Below are positions 54,590-63,679 of a stretch of DNA of 64,000 nucleotides, one piece after another. Each line of letters opens with the position of its first letter. Positions within the stretch are counted from its first letter, which is position 1. The position numbers and the translations under genes were made by a program. The stretch is from a gamma proteobacterium NOR5-3 (GTDB lineage: Bacteria > Pseudomonadota > Gammaproteobacteria > Pseudomonadales > Halieaceae), in assembly GCA_000158155.1 (NCBI GenBank), contig DS999405.1:1539738-1603737 (forward strand), read 5' to 3'. Under the pieces are notes generated by a model that was not told the origin of the DNA, searched no databases, and worked only from the letters and a program-made list of their open reading frames with translations.

Positions 54590-54988
54590 TCACGGTATGT
54601 GTGACGCCCGGTGATTCTCGAGACGCTGGGTTAACCAATCCTCGGAACGGAGACTCTTCGAATCCGGGCAGTTGATAAAATACGGCTTCCCTGACCAGGA
54701 GCTTTTACTGGCCAAACGATCAATAAAGTGTTCGGCGCTGGTAGCGTAACGCCTGCCTCGTCGATACTTGAGCCGAAGATGATCGGCAGCATCTTTTGCC
54801 GAATGCTCTTCTCCATTTCGCACAAACACACACCCGCTGCTTTCGATGCTGCCAATCAGAAAGTTGATCTCATCATCGGCGACGTCAGCAAGAGCAACCT
54901 GACCCAGCATTGCTGCCACTGCAAAGACAGACAACTTTTGATTCAGCCCAAACCGCACTGTCTGATAGACCGACTTCAATACAATCAC
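54590..54988 (-). CDS. DUF5329 family exported protein
   Basis: 132 residues. A signal sequence (QKLSVFAVAAMLGQVALAD) leads to 'EINFLIGSIESSGCVFVRNG', 'AADHLRLKYRRGRRY', 'FIDRLASKSSWSGKPYFINC' (described in parts), the family's repeated features with two conserved Cys. Function unknown; exported to the periplasm. It converges on rsuA with four bases between stops and lies 51 bases from the end of the M20 gene's start side on the same strand, possibly in one operon with it. Confidence 0.82.
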   Translation of the reverse strand: MIVLKSVYQTVRFGLNQKLSVFAVAAMLGQVALADVADDEINFLIGSIESSGCVFVRNGEEHSAKDAADHLRLKYRRGRRYATSAEHFIDRLASKSSWSGKPYFINCPDSKSLRSEDWLTQRLENHRASHIP

Positions 54989-55039
54989 CTCTCATTCAGC
55001 GATTCGCCTATTCGCCAGGGCTCACAGGGACAAAGGTCA

Positions 55040-56479
55040 CTACTTCCGGTAATCCAGCGCAGGCTCTCTGTCACCCAGTAGCGCTTCATACTGAAAATCA
55101 GGCCCGAGGCGTTGCTCAAACTCGGCCCGCGCCTGCTTAAGAAGCTCAGGCTGCGTATAGAGGTCGGCGGCACTCAGGGCCAAGGTCTTTGCAGCCACCA
55201 TCATGCCTTTGTAACCGATGCTGGTGCCCCCGGCGGCCACTGCCTGCCAACTGTGTGCTGGCGTGCCCGGCACCCAGGTCGCAGCGCGCATGGCGGCCAT
55301 AGGCACGCTCCAGCTGACGTCTCCGGTGTCGGCCGAAGCCTTGCCTTTGGTGAACTTCATGGGCTGCACAACAGCTGCTGAGGCTATGTCGGGAACTTTG
55401 CCGGGTAATGTCGCCTGGATCTCTCGAGCGAAAACCAGATCTTCCTTGCTGTACTGAACACCCCCGACGGTGGAGAGATTCTTGTGCAGAACGCTGGCAA
55501 GAGCTTCATTGGGAAGACGGGGGTAGGTTCCACCGATGATCTCGTATTCCATACTTGTCTCCGTACCGATAGCGGCGCCCTCAGCGGTACGTACCACACG
55601 GGTCCAGACCGAACGCACCTCATCAACATCTTCATGACGAATAACGTAGTAGACCTCTGCGGTCTTGGGCACGATATTCGGCGCGTTGCCGCCGTCAGTG
55701 ATCACATAGTGAATGCGCGTGGGCTCAGTGGTGTGTTCCCGCAGCATATTGACCATGTCGTTCATCGCCTCTACGCCGTCCAGTGCAGAACGACCGCGTT
55801 CCGGCGCAGCCGCAGCGTGAGAAGAGCGCCCGGTAAATCGGAACTTGCCCGAGATAGTGGCAAGGTTGGTTCCGGGGTTGGCGGTGTTCGCATCGCCTGC
55901 ATGCCAGCTAATCACCGCATCCACATCTTTGAACAAACCGGCACGCACCATGTAAACCTTGCCCGATCCGCCTTCTTCGGCAGGCGTGCCGTAATATCGG
56001 ATCGTGCCCGGCGTGCCCGATGCAATAAGCCAATCTTTCACTGCCACAGCCGCAGCCAGGGAGGCCGTGCCAAACAAATGGTGTCCGCAGGCTTGCCCCG
56101 GAGCGCCGTCAGTCAAAGGCTCTTCGTAGGGAACGGCCGCCTGGGACATACCGGGTAACGCATCGTACTCACCTAAAACACCAATCACCGGCCCGCCCGA
56201 TCCAAATGACGCAGTGAACGCTGTGGGCATACCCGCAACGCCGGCCTCCACCGTAAAGCCCTCTTCTTGCAGCGCAGCCTGCAGCAGACGCGTACTCTCC
56301 ACTTCCAGGTAACCAAGCTCAGGGCTGGACCAAAGCGTCTCGGCCATAGCCTGATAACGGCCATAATCGCTGTCCAAGGCGGTGAGAATAGAGCTCTTGT
56401 CGACCTGCGCTGACACAGACATCGAAATCAGGGAAAGCGCAGTCAGTAAGAGACGCGGGGAAAAAGATAGAGAAGGCAT
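55040..56479 (-). CDS. exported M20D-type amidohydrolase (AbgB/p-aminobenzoyl-glutamate hydrolase-like)
   Basis: 479 residues. A signal peptide ends SMSVSAQVD. Metal site: 'GVLGEYDALPGM', ACGHHLFGTA with His-His, 'YGTPAEEGGSGK' with Glu-Glu, 'VISWHAGD'; substrate loop 'GRSSHAAAAPERGRSALDG'. The arrangement matches AbgB and related M20D enzymes that cleave N-acyl-glutamate or indole-amino-acid conjugates. Such enzymes are normally cytoplasmic, so the signal peptide is notable, as with several other hydrolases here. Followed on the same strand by the DUF5329 gene. Confidence 0.87.
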   Translation of the reverse strand: MPSLSFSPRLLLTALSLISMSVSAQVDKSSILTALDSDYGRYQAMAETLWSSPELGYLEVESTRLLQAALQEEGFTVEAGVAGMPTAFTASFGSGGPVIGVLGEYDALPGMSQAAVPYEEPLTDGAPGQACGHHLFGTASLAAAVAVKDWLIASGTPGTIRYYGTPAEEGGSGKVYMVRAGLFKDVDAVISWHAGDANTANPGTNLATISGKFRFTGRSSHAAAAPERGRSALDGVEAMNDMVNMLREHTTEPTRIHYVITDGGNAPNIVPKTAEVYYVIRHEDVDEVRSVWTRVVRTAEGAAIGTETSMEYEIIGGTYPRLPNEALASVLHKNLSTVGGVQYSKEDLVFAREIQATLPGKVPDIASAAVVQPMKFTKGKASADTGDVSWSVPMAAMRAATWVPGTPAHSWQAVAAGGTSIGYKGMMVAAKTLALSAADLYTQPELLKQARAEFEQRLGPDFQYEALLGDREPALDYRK

Positions 56480-56599
56480 GGGTTCCGTCCGTTTAACAAT
56501 CTACTGGAAATCAAAGTGTACCGCGCTCTATGCGCAGGTACAGCGCTTAAATAATGATCGTGGTTCTCTGATCCAAAAGCGGGACGACTAACAATTGCG

Positions 56600-57523
56600 C
56601 TAAGAAGAAAGTGCTTCCACAGAAATGTCGACACCCAGTGTGTGTGACCCTCCCGGCGCGAGGTCGACCGCATCACTGGCGATGTTACCGGTTTCCACAC
56701 AGACCATATGACGATACCCGCCCGCTTCAAAGTCACTCATGCTCGCGGATTTCTTGATCCAGGGATTCCAGACCACCGTCGATCGACTGTTGGTCTTTTG
56801 CAATCGAATGCGCCGACCGAGGAGCTCATCGTGAATCCATTCATCGGCACTGCAGTGCTCATAAATACGGTCCAACTCAGCATCGAATCGTATTTCGTTG
56901 AACTGAGTAAATCGCTGAAAATCCTGAAGAGCATCAAGATACTCAATCTGTTCCAGGCCTAAAACGGCGGTAGACGCAATATCCCCCACATAAAAATAAG
57001 AATGCAGCGCTGCCGTTATGGTCTGTGGAATTTCTGATCGGTTAGTCATGGTCAATGACAGCGAGAGAGACTGCGCAACCAGGACTCGCAGCTCCAGCGC
57101 AAACGACACCGGCCACAAACTTCGACTGCGCTCATCATCCTCCAGCGACAGCACGATCTCGGTACTGTCATCTGCGAGCTGCGCAATGGATCGCAATCGC
57201 CAAAAGCCATTGCGAACAAAGCCATGGGACGCTTTATGTGCGGGGTGAGCACCGAACCAGGGCCAGCAAATGGGCACGCCACCGCGAACGGACTTGCCCT
57301 CGGCGTAGACGGCATCTTTACTCACCCACAGGACCGGCGCCTGACCCCGGGGCTGGTAACGCAAAATCTGCGCACCGTGCAATGCAATACTCGCAGTCGC
57401 ATGGGCGTTATTTATTTCAATGATCGGGTAATGGGGCGACACCTCACGGATGCGCACTCTTTTGTCGATGGCAAAGCGCCGCGCAAGTTCTGCGGTCTTC
57501 ACGAAGATCTTCGATAACGCCAT
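56600..57523 (-). CDS. yeaD: D-hexose-6-phosphate mutarotase (YeaD family)
   Basis: 307 residues from ATG 57523, the start giving the family N-terminus; the frame is open to 57559. Signature segments: 'HGAQILRYQP', 'GKSVRGGVPICWPWFGAHP', 'KASHGFVRNGFW' with catalytic His, 'ALHSYFYVGDI', and 'VVWNPWIKKSASMSDF' with the catalytic Glu region. It interconverts alpha and beta anomers of glucose-6-phosphate-like sugars. Its start overlaps the 3' end of a small membrane protein gene (57499-57906) by 25 bases, indicating co-translation. Confidence 0.88.
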   Translation of the reverse strand: MALSKIFVKTAELARRFAIDKRVRIREVSPHYPIIEINNAHATASIALHGAQILRYQPRGQAPVLWVSKDAVYAEGKSVRGGVPICWPWFGAHPAHKASHGFVRNGFWRLRSIAQLADDSTEIVLSLEDDERSRSLWPVSFALELRVLVAQSLSLSLTMTNRSEIPQTITAALHSYFYVGDIASTAVLGLEQIEYLDALQDFQRFTQFNEIRFDAELDRIYEHCSADEWIHDELLGRRIRLQKTNSRSTVVWNPWIKKSASMSDFEAGGYRHMVCVETGNIASDAVDLAPGGSHTLGVDISVEALSS

Positions 57524-57906
57524 ATGGCGTAGGCCATCGTCGATGCGGTCACACACCAATAAGAAATGTGCATCGCAGGAATCATGAATCGGCCACTGGG
57601 CTTAGCCGCCTCGGCCGCCACAATTTTGCCCATGTAGCTAACATCCGCTCCGCTATCGATCATACTCTGGATTTGGGCGATTCCGGCAAGCAGGATATTC
57701 ATCTCGGCCATTGTCATAGAAAAATTGATATAGCCAAACACAAGATACGCAGTGAGCAAGATAAGCAGTAATGCTGCATTGACCTTAATCACGTTGATTG
57801 AGGATATAACCAGGACACCGACGGTGATGGTAATAAAAACCTCAATGCGCATGACCGAAATTTCATTACCCGTCTGAATGATCTGCCAGATTTCTGACTC
57901 GCTCAT
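57499..57906 (-). CDS. small membrane protein of unknown function
   Basis: 135 residues. Three hydrophobic segments, at about 20-38, 43-62 and 108-128 (VEVFITITVGVLVI-like; ALLLILLTAYLVFGYINF; YWCVTASTMAYAIWRY), suggest an inner-membrane protein. The loop 'GADVSYMGKIVAAEAAKPSG' is polar. I do not recognise a family. It overlaps yeaD by 25 bases and sits close to the SnoaL-like gene upstream, so it belongs to a run of minus-strand genes from 58394 to 56600. Confidence 0.65.
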   Translation of the reverse strand: MSESEIWQIIQTGNEISVMRIEVFITITVGVLVISSINVIKVNAALLLILLTAYLVFGYINFSMTMAEMNILLAGIAQIQSMIDSGADVSYMGKIVAAEAAKPSGRFMIPAMHISYWCVTASTMAYAIWRYRRSS

Positions 57907-57947
57907 GCGCTTATCCTCAATCCGTTGGCACAGCCCTGAACAATACC

Positions 57948-58394
57948 TTAATGACTAGCGCCCTGTGGCACTACTGTTGCCTGCCAGGTACTGGCTTGCC
58001 ACTGACCATCGATACGCTCAAAGACGCCCGTATTGAGGAAGTAGTCCACCGAGTCATCGCTCGAGGTCGCCACTAAACGAAAGGTCACCACGGCCACATC
58101 ATCGGCAAGCAAGCGAATATTGACCTGATCAGCGCTGTATACCGCTGTCTCTTCGTCAGGATCCGGGGCTTCACTCATACCTGCAAGAATCTTCTGCTTG
58201 CCGTAACGGGCTCCACTGGAACTGGTATACACAAGATCGTCGGACCAAAATCGCCGATGCATATCGGCATCATTTACCGAGGCACCTTGGAGGAATTCAT
58301 CAACGAGTCCCGCCAACTCCGAATGATCATCGGCAAACGCCGGCACGGCGCTCAGCAGTAACAGCGCGAGAGATAAAACAGACTTGTTAATCAT
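57948..58394 (-). CDS. exported SnoaL-like (DUF4440) protein
   Basis: 148 residues with a signal peptide (LSLALLLLSAVPAFADDH). 'ELAGLVDEFLQGASVNDADMH', 'RRFWSDDLVYTSSSGARYGK' and 'ADDVAVVTFRLVATSSDD' (in parts) show the NTF2-like cone fold. Exported members are of unknown function. It resembles the protein at 7690-8190 in fold and size but not closely in sequence. 41 bases separate it from the membrane protein downstream on the same strand, making co-transcription likely. Confidence 0.8.
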   Translation of the reverse strand: MINKSVLSLALLLLSAVPAFADDHSELAGLVDEFLQGASVNDADMHRRFWSDDLVYTSSSGARYGKQKILAGMSEAPDPDEETAVYSADQVNIRLLADDVAVVTFRLVATSSDDSVDYFLNTGVFERIDGQWQASTWQATVVPQGASH

Positions 58395-58467
58395 GAAAGC
58401 ACCTGTGCGAAGCTATCGCAGAATCCAAAACAGGATATTGCGATAGAAGCACAGCGCTGGCAACTAT

Positions 58468-59802
58468 CTAGGCGCTGCGTCGATTTCCATTACTGGATCG
58501 AGCGCGATCTCCGCCACCACTGCCTCGGCGAGCATTCTGGCCACCAGCACCAGGACGACCGCTTCCCTGCCCCCGGCCACGCCCCGGAGCAGCGCTGCGA
58601 CCATTGTTGCGAGGATTACCTCGACCGCCGCCGCGACCGTTCTGAATCGGTTCGGCTTTGATACTGGGATCAACCTCAAAGCCCGGCAGATAAACCTTCT
58701 CGATATCCTTGCCCAGCAGCTTTTCAATATCCCGAAGCAACTTCAGCTCATCCACACAGACCAGAGAAATCGCGTGACCTTGCTGGCCTGCCCGGGCGGT
58801 ACGGCCAATACGATGGATATAGTCCTCTGGCACGTTCGGCAGCTCAAAGTTGACCACGTGAGGCAACTTGTCGATATCGATGCCGCGAGCCGCGATATCC
58901 GTAGCGACAAGGGCTCTAATTGTGCCGGCCTTAAAATCACCCAGTGCGCGCGTTCGGGCACCTTGAGACTTATTGCCGTGAATAGCGGCAGCGCTAATGC
59001 CATCTTTATCCAGCTGTTCGGCAAGCTTGTTAGCGCCGTGCTTTGTACGGGTAAAGATCAGCACCTGCTGCCAGTTACCTTCGCCGATTTGCTGCGATAA
59101 CAGCTCGCGCTTGCGGTTTTTATCCACCGGATACACGAGCTGGCTGACCAGCGTTGTCGCCGTATTCTGTGGCGTCACCTGAATCTGCTCTGGCTGTTCC
59201 AAAAACTCGGATGCCAGCTTCTTAATCTCGCTGGAAAAGGTCGCGGAAAACAACAGCGTTTGACGCTTTTTGGGTATGACTTTCATGACCCGTCGAATAT
59301 CGTGAATGAAGCCCATGTCGAGCATACGGTCTGCCTCGTCTAAAACGAGAATCTCTATCCTGGACAGATCAATACTGCGCTGCTGAACATGATCCAGAAG
59401 CCGTCCAGGAGTAGCGACAACGATATCTACGCCTTTGATCAGCTTCTGCTTTTGGGGATTGATGCTGACTCCGCCAAAAATGACGGCGGAGCGAAACGGC
59501 AGATATCGGCCATAGTCTCTGACGCTTTCATGCACTTGAGCGGCAAGTTCCCGGGTTGGCGTGAGCACCAGCACTTTTGGAAAGCTCTTTTGGACATCCT
59601 GATATTTGCTTTGCAGGCGTTGCAGCAGCGGCAGGGTAAACCCTGCTGTTTTACCGGTGCCGGTTTGAGCACCGGCCAGCAGGTCATGGCCCTGAAGGAC
59701 GAGCGGTATGGCTTTTTGTTGAATGGGGGTTGCTTCGTCGTAGCCTTGTTTTTCTACGGCGCGCAGTAGTTCAGCCGAAAGGCCGAGATCTTTAAATAAC
59801 AC
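58468..59802 (-). CDS. rhlE: DEAD-box RNA helicase RhlE
   Basis: 444 residues. GTG 59802 is preferred over ATG 59853 because AGGA lies nine bases upstream and RhlE proteins start (M)xFKDLGLS. Helicase motifs: Q motif '[14 protein letters not shown]', Walker A AQTGTGKT (45-52), DEAD box (154-157), SAT (185-187), and C-terminal '[19 protein letters not shown]', '[11 protein letters not shown]', '[12 protein letters not shown]'. The tail after about residue 380 is Gly/Arg/Asn-rich (RGG-like), which binds RNA. It remodels rRNA in ribosome assembly and helps RNA turnover. The 211 bases to the next gene hold no gene I can support. Confidence 0.93.
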   Translation of the reverse strand: MLFKDLGLSAELLRAVEKQGYDEATPIQQKAIPLVLQGHDLLAGAQTGTGKTAGFTLPLLQRLQSKYQDVQKSFPKVLVLTPTRELAAQVHESVRDYGRYLPFRSAVIFGGVSINPQKQKLIKGVDIVVATPGRLLDHVQQRSIDLSRIEILVLDEADRMLDMGFIHDIRRVMKVIPKKRQTLLFSATFSSEIKKLASEFLEQPEQIQVTPQNTATTLVSQLVYPVDKNRKRELLSQQIGEGNWQQVLIFTRTKHGANKLAEQLDKDGISAAAIHGNKSQGARTRALGDFKAGTIRALVATDIAARGIDIDKLPHVVNFELPNVPEDYIHRIGRTARAGQQGHAISLVCVDELKLLRDIEKLLGKDIEKVYLPGFEVDPSIKAEPIQNGRGGGRGNPRNNGRSAAPGRGRGQGSGRPGAGGQNARRGSGGGDRARSSNGNRRSA

Positions 59803-60013
59803 GTGATGTATTCCTGATGTTGTGTAGCAAGTCGTCTGACAGACCTGCGCCATGGCTTTTTCAGCTTACGCAGTGGCTCGGTCCAGACTGGGATTTCTTT
59901 GGGTACTAGCCGGCACAGTAGGTGCAGCTTAGTTGCGGCGCAGACCGAAGTACGCCACGAAGACGCGCACAGTAACAGAGCTGGGGATAAATGAAAGAAA
60001 AGAATTCCGTAAA

Positions 60014-60850
60014 TTACACCAGTCGTATGCCGTCTTTTTCCAGAGTAATGACGCGTTGTTTGTACAAAGCGCCGATAGCCTGTTTAAAAACTTTCTTACT
60101 GACGCCAAAGACCGCATAGATTTCCGGGGGCGGGCTCTTATCCGTCAGGGCAAGGAAACCATCGTTTTCCTCAAGCCGCGCAAGAACCCTGCTCGATATA
60201 TCATCCATCTTGTCCTTGCTGAATCCCGGCTGGTTCACCGATAAATCAATCTTGCCGTCATCGCGGATGCGCTGGATAAAACCCTCCAGCACCTGGCCTT
60301 TTTTTACCCGTCGATACAACTCGTTGCTATAGAGCAGCCCCCAGCACTCGTGATTGATAATGGCCTTGTAGCCCAGCTCCGTCCGTTCAGCGACCCTGAG
60401 ACTAACCCGCTGTCCCTGCCTGAAGCTCTGGGAACTATCGTTAATCCAGTGATCAATCCGCGTGGAGCCAGCAAGTCTCCCTTGATTGTCCACATAGACC
60501 TTTACCAGGGTATGACCACCCTTTTTTAAAGGATGCTGCTGCTCAGCAAAGGGTATAAACAAATCCTTGGGTAAGCCCCAATCGACAAAGGCTCCCAAGT
60601 TATTAATCTCGACCACCTCAAGCCAGGCGACCTCACCGACCTGTGCCGCGGGCTGACTCGTCGTGAGCGCTGGACGGCCTTCGGCTTCCAGGTAGACAAA
60701 CACCTGAAGCTCATCCCCGGCCTCAAGGTTGGCGGGGCACTGGCTGCGCTCCAGAGGCAGACGCCCCCAGCGCCCGGCATCCAGTATGGCGCTGTGCACT
60801 CCTATCTCCAGCACCGTAAATGTATGAAATCGTCCGATTTCCTGTTGCAT
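60014..60850 (-). CDS. CvfB-like S1-domain RNA-binding protein
   Basis: 278 residues. N-terminal OB-fold domains (GVHSAILDAGRWGRLPLE; 'EVVEINNLGAFVDWGLPKDL' in parts), an S1-type third domain ('GYKAIINHECWGLLYSNE'), and a C-terminal winged helix 'VFGVSKKVFKQAIGALYKQR' with 'ITLEKDGIRL'. This is the CvfB/YitL order. CvfB is an RNA-binding regulator affecting virulence genes in Staphylococcus; the role in Gammaproteobacteria is unclear. The length is close to the family norm. Divergent from the ABC-F gene, 208 bases apart. Confidence 0.88.
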   Translation of the reverse strand: MQQEIGRFHTFTVLEIGVHSAILDAGRWGRLPLERSQCPANLEAGDELQVFVYLEAEGRPALTTSQPAAQVGEVAWLEVVEINNLGAFVDWGLPKDLFIPFAEQQHPLKKGGHTLVKVYVDNQGRLAGSTRIDHWINDSSQSFRQGQRVSLRVAERTELGYKAIINHECWGLLYSNELYRRVKKGQVLEGFIQRIRDDGKIDLSVNQPGFSKDKMDDISSRVLARLEENDGFLALTDKSPPPEIYAVFGVSKKVFKQAIGALYKQRVITLEKDGIRLV

Positions 60851-61058
60851 GCCTGTACTCGTAGAAGTTGTCTCAAGGGCTATCGTAGTGCATTGATCGC
60901 CACGAATCCGCTCTAGAACCCGTATTGCATGGGATTATTCCCAAGGTCCGCACTCGACCTGCCCGGCTTAGTCTATTAATCTGTTCACCTTCCCTAGCAA
61001 TAGCATTAAGAACCCTGGACGCCTTCCGGGGCTTCACGCGTTTTTCAGGACTCATCAA

Positions 61059-62672
61059 TTGATATCGACCGCTAACATCACCATGCAGTTTGCTGCAAAA
61101 CCGCTCTTTGAAGACATCTCCGTAAAGTTTGGCGATGGCAATCGTTACGGGCTTATTGGCGCCAACGGCTGCGGTAAATCCACGCTCATGAAAATTCTGG
61201 ATGGCAGTCTTACTCCCACAGCGGGCAATGTTTCTATTTCGCCTAACGAGCGACTGGGCAAGCTAAGCCAGGACCAGTTCGCCTACGAAAAGTACTCCGT
61301 GGTGGACACGGTAATGATGGGTCATGAAGAGCTCTGGGCAGTGAAGCAGGAGCGCGATCGGATTTACGCGAATCCCGACATGTCCGAAGAAGACGGTATG
61401 CGCGTAGCCGACCTTGAGGTGCAGTTTGCCGAGATGGACGGATATTCCGCAGAGAGTCGCGCGGGAGAAATCCTCACCGGCGCCGGCATCGCCCAGGAGC
61501 TGCATTACGGTCTCATGAGCGAAGTCGCACCCGGATGGAAGTTGCGGGTATTGCTGGCCCAGGCTCTGTTTTCCGACCCGGACATCCTGCTGCTGGACGA
61601 GCCCACCAACAACCTTGATATCGACACCATCCGCTGGCTCGAGACAGTGTTGAACCAAAGTAAGTCCACCATGATTATCGTCTCCCACGATCGACACTTT
61701 CTTAACGCAGTGTGTACCCATATGGCGGATATCGACTACGGTGAGCTGCGCGTGTATCCCGGTAACTACGATGACTTTATGACGGCATCCACCGCAGTTC
61801 GCGAGCGGCTACAGTCGCAAAATGCCAAGAAGAGTGCCGAGATCGCCGACTTGAAACAGTTTGTGTCCCGGTTCTCCGCAAACGCCTCTAAAGCCAAACA
61901 AGCCACCTCCCGTGCGAAGCGTATAGAAAAAATCAAGCTGGACGACATCAAACCCTCCAGCCGTGTCAGCCCCTACATTCGATTCAAGCAGGACAAAAAG
62001 CTGCATAGGCAGGCGGTAGTTATCGACAAACTGAGTCATGGCTTCGACGAGGGCCCTCTGTTTAAGAACGGCAGCCTCATTTTAGAGGCCGGTGCGCGGC
62101 TTGCTGTCATCGGCGAAAACGGCGCGGGCAAGACAACTTTGCTGCGCTGCCTTATGGGACAAATTGAAGCCAATGCCGGCAGTATCAAATGGGCAGAAAG
62201 CGCCACCTTGGGATATTGCCCCCAGAACACCACCGATGAGTTTGATACAGATCTCAACTTGTTTGACTGGATGAGCCAATGGCGCAAACCCGGTCACGAT
62301 GACCAGATCGTGCGTGCCACACTTGGACGACTACTATTTTCCTCGGATGATTTCCTCAAGAAGGCAAAAGTCTGTTCCGGCGGCGAGAAGAATCGCCTGC
62401 TGTTTGGCAAGCTCATGATGATGGACACCAACGTTCTTTTGCTGGACGAGCCAACCAACCACCTGGATATGGAATCCATCGAGGCTTTGAACCTGGCGCT
62501 GGAACACTACGACGGCACCTTGATCTTTGTGAGCCATGACCGGGAGTTTGTATCCTCGCTTGCAACGCGCATAGTCGATATCCGCGGGGGTGAGCTGGTC
62601 GATTTTCAGGGCAGCTATGACGAGTATCTGGCCCACCGGGAAGCACTGGAGAAAATCGCTCTGGCGTCGTAA
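61059..62672 (+). CDS. ybiT: ABC-F ATPase, YbiT type
   Basis: 537 residues from TTG 61059, with AGGA at 61047-61050. Two ABC domains: Walker [10 protein letters not shown] and GENGAGKTT; signature-region '[13 protein letters not shown]' in the second, '[10 protein letters not shown]' and '[10 protein letters not shown]' Walker B; the interdomain linker '[20 protein letters not shown]' fits the ABC-F pattern. The N-terminus ('STANITMQF') and '[11 protein letters not shown]' follow E. coli YbiT, distinguishing it from EttA and Uup. ABC-F proteins act on ribosomes, restoring translation stalled at certain sequences. No antibiotic-resistance (ARE) features are seen. Confidence 0.92.
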   Translation: MISTANITMQFAAKPLFEDISVKFGDGNRYGLIGANGCGKSTLMKILDGSLTPTAGNVSISPNERLGKLSQDQFAYEKYSVVDTVMMGHEELWAVKQERDRIYANPDMSEEDGMRVADLEVQFAEMDGYSAESRAGEILTGAGIAQELHYGLMSEVAPGWKLRVLLAQALFSDPDILLLDEPTNNLDIDTIRWLETVLNQSKSTMIIVSHDRHFLNAVCTHMADIDYGELRVYPGNYDDFMTASTAVRERLQSQNAKKSAEIADLKQFVSRFSANASKAKQATSRAKRIEKIKLDDIKPSSRVSPYIRFKQDKKLHRQAVVIDKLSHGFDEGPLFKNGSLILEAGARLAVIGENGAGKTTLLRCLMGQIEANAGSIKWAESATLGYCPQNTTDEFDTDLNLFDWMSQWRKPGHDDQIVRATLGRLLFSSDDFLKKAKVCSGGEKNRLLFGKLMMMDTNVLLLDEPTNHLDMESIEALNLALEHYDGTLIFVSHDREFVSSLATRIVDIRGGELVDFQGSYDEYLAHREALEKIALAS

Positions 62673-62693
62673 TACCTGCTTTCTAAACAGCGG

Positions 62694-63506
62694 TCAGGAC
62701 GACGCATCCTCCCAGCTAAAAACCTCATATTGAGGCAGCTGCAATGCTTCGTCGGGCGCTTCCTGCGCCCGCTGCCGAAGCCTGAGGATGTCTTGCTGCA
62801 AGCGAGTACGGTAAGCACGAACTTCTCGCCACTGGTCGAGAAACTCTTTACCTGCCTCCCCGGTTTTATCCTCAGCCTGCATACCCGGCACAAGCACTCC
62901 GTAGGCATCTTGCAGACGTTGCGCGTTGTGCTGCTCAAAGTCATAAATTACGGACGCCTGACTATCCGGCAAAGGCACAAACTGTGGCGATGGATTCCTG
63001 GCGTAGGCACTGAAGTAGTCCCGGTACTTTTCTGTAGGCACGCTATCAGCCGAGCCCCAGATATGCATATCTTTGCGGTTAATCAGACGCTCGCTATCGG
63101 CGTTGATGATCATCACGGTGGGCGTCGCAAAGTAGTGCGCCTGACCAAAACGCTGACTGATCACGCGCAGGTCCTTAAAGTAACCCACGTCCACAAATAC
63201 CGTCTCATAGCTGTCGGCCAATACTTGTGCGACCTCGGGATCGTTAAACTTTTCAACCAGCCCTCGGCTGTCGTGACACCATTGCGCGCCCATTACTAGC
63301 AACAATAGCCTTTCACTGGCTTTTGCCCGATTGAGCCCCTGCTGCACATCGAGCATGGGATCGGCGGATTCCCTATACACCGATGGCTGAGCATCCTGCG
63401 GCTCTGAGGCCTTTGCAGCCGATACCGCGGAGACTGTTAGTACGCAAAGTAAATTGACAACAAAGATGAATCTTGATGAGACCGTGAACCGCATGAAGAA
63501 CCTCAT
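62694..63506 (-). CDS. exported thioredoxin-like protein with CxxS motif
   Basis: 270 residues with a signal peptide (FIFVVNLLCVLTVSAVSA, about 13-30). The thioredoxin fold runs about 50-160 with GAQWCHDSRGL in place of WCGPC, so only Cys77 remains and Ser80 replaces the second cysteine; 'FATPTVMIINAD' has the cis-Pro. The C-terminal 100 residues are Gln/Arg-rich helical ('LQQDILRLRQRAQ'). Loss of the second Cys argues against ordinary dithiol exchange; a reductase for mixed disulfides, or a binding role, is possible. It converges with ybiT with 21 bases between. Confidence 0.75.
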   Translation of the reverse strand: MRFFMRFTVSSRFIFVVNLLCVLTVSAVSAAKASEPQDAQPSVYRESADPMLDVQQGLNRAKASERLLLLVMGAQWCHDSRGLVEKFNDPEVAQVLADSYETVFVDVGYFKDLRVISQRFGQAHYFATPTVMIINADSERLINRKDMHIWGSADSVPTEKYRDYFSAYARNPSPQFVPLPDSQASVIYDFEQHNAQRLQDAYGVLVPGMQAEDKTGEAGKEFLDQWREVRAYRTRLQQDILRLRQRAQEAPDEALQLPQYEVFSWEDASS

Positions 63507-63679
63507 AAAAAGTATGCACTGCTACCCTGACAGGGACGAGGCAGCATCAACAACCCACTACCAATGCTTTGCCGCTGCCGACCACCAGGGAGTTGGCAGC
63601 GCACTGAGCCCCCGAAAACAGGCCGAGCGCTATTTAAACAGTTTCCCGTGCCTTGTTGGTGTTTTGGTAACAGACGAAT

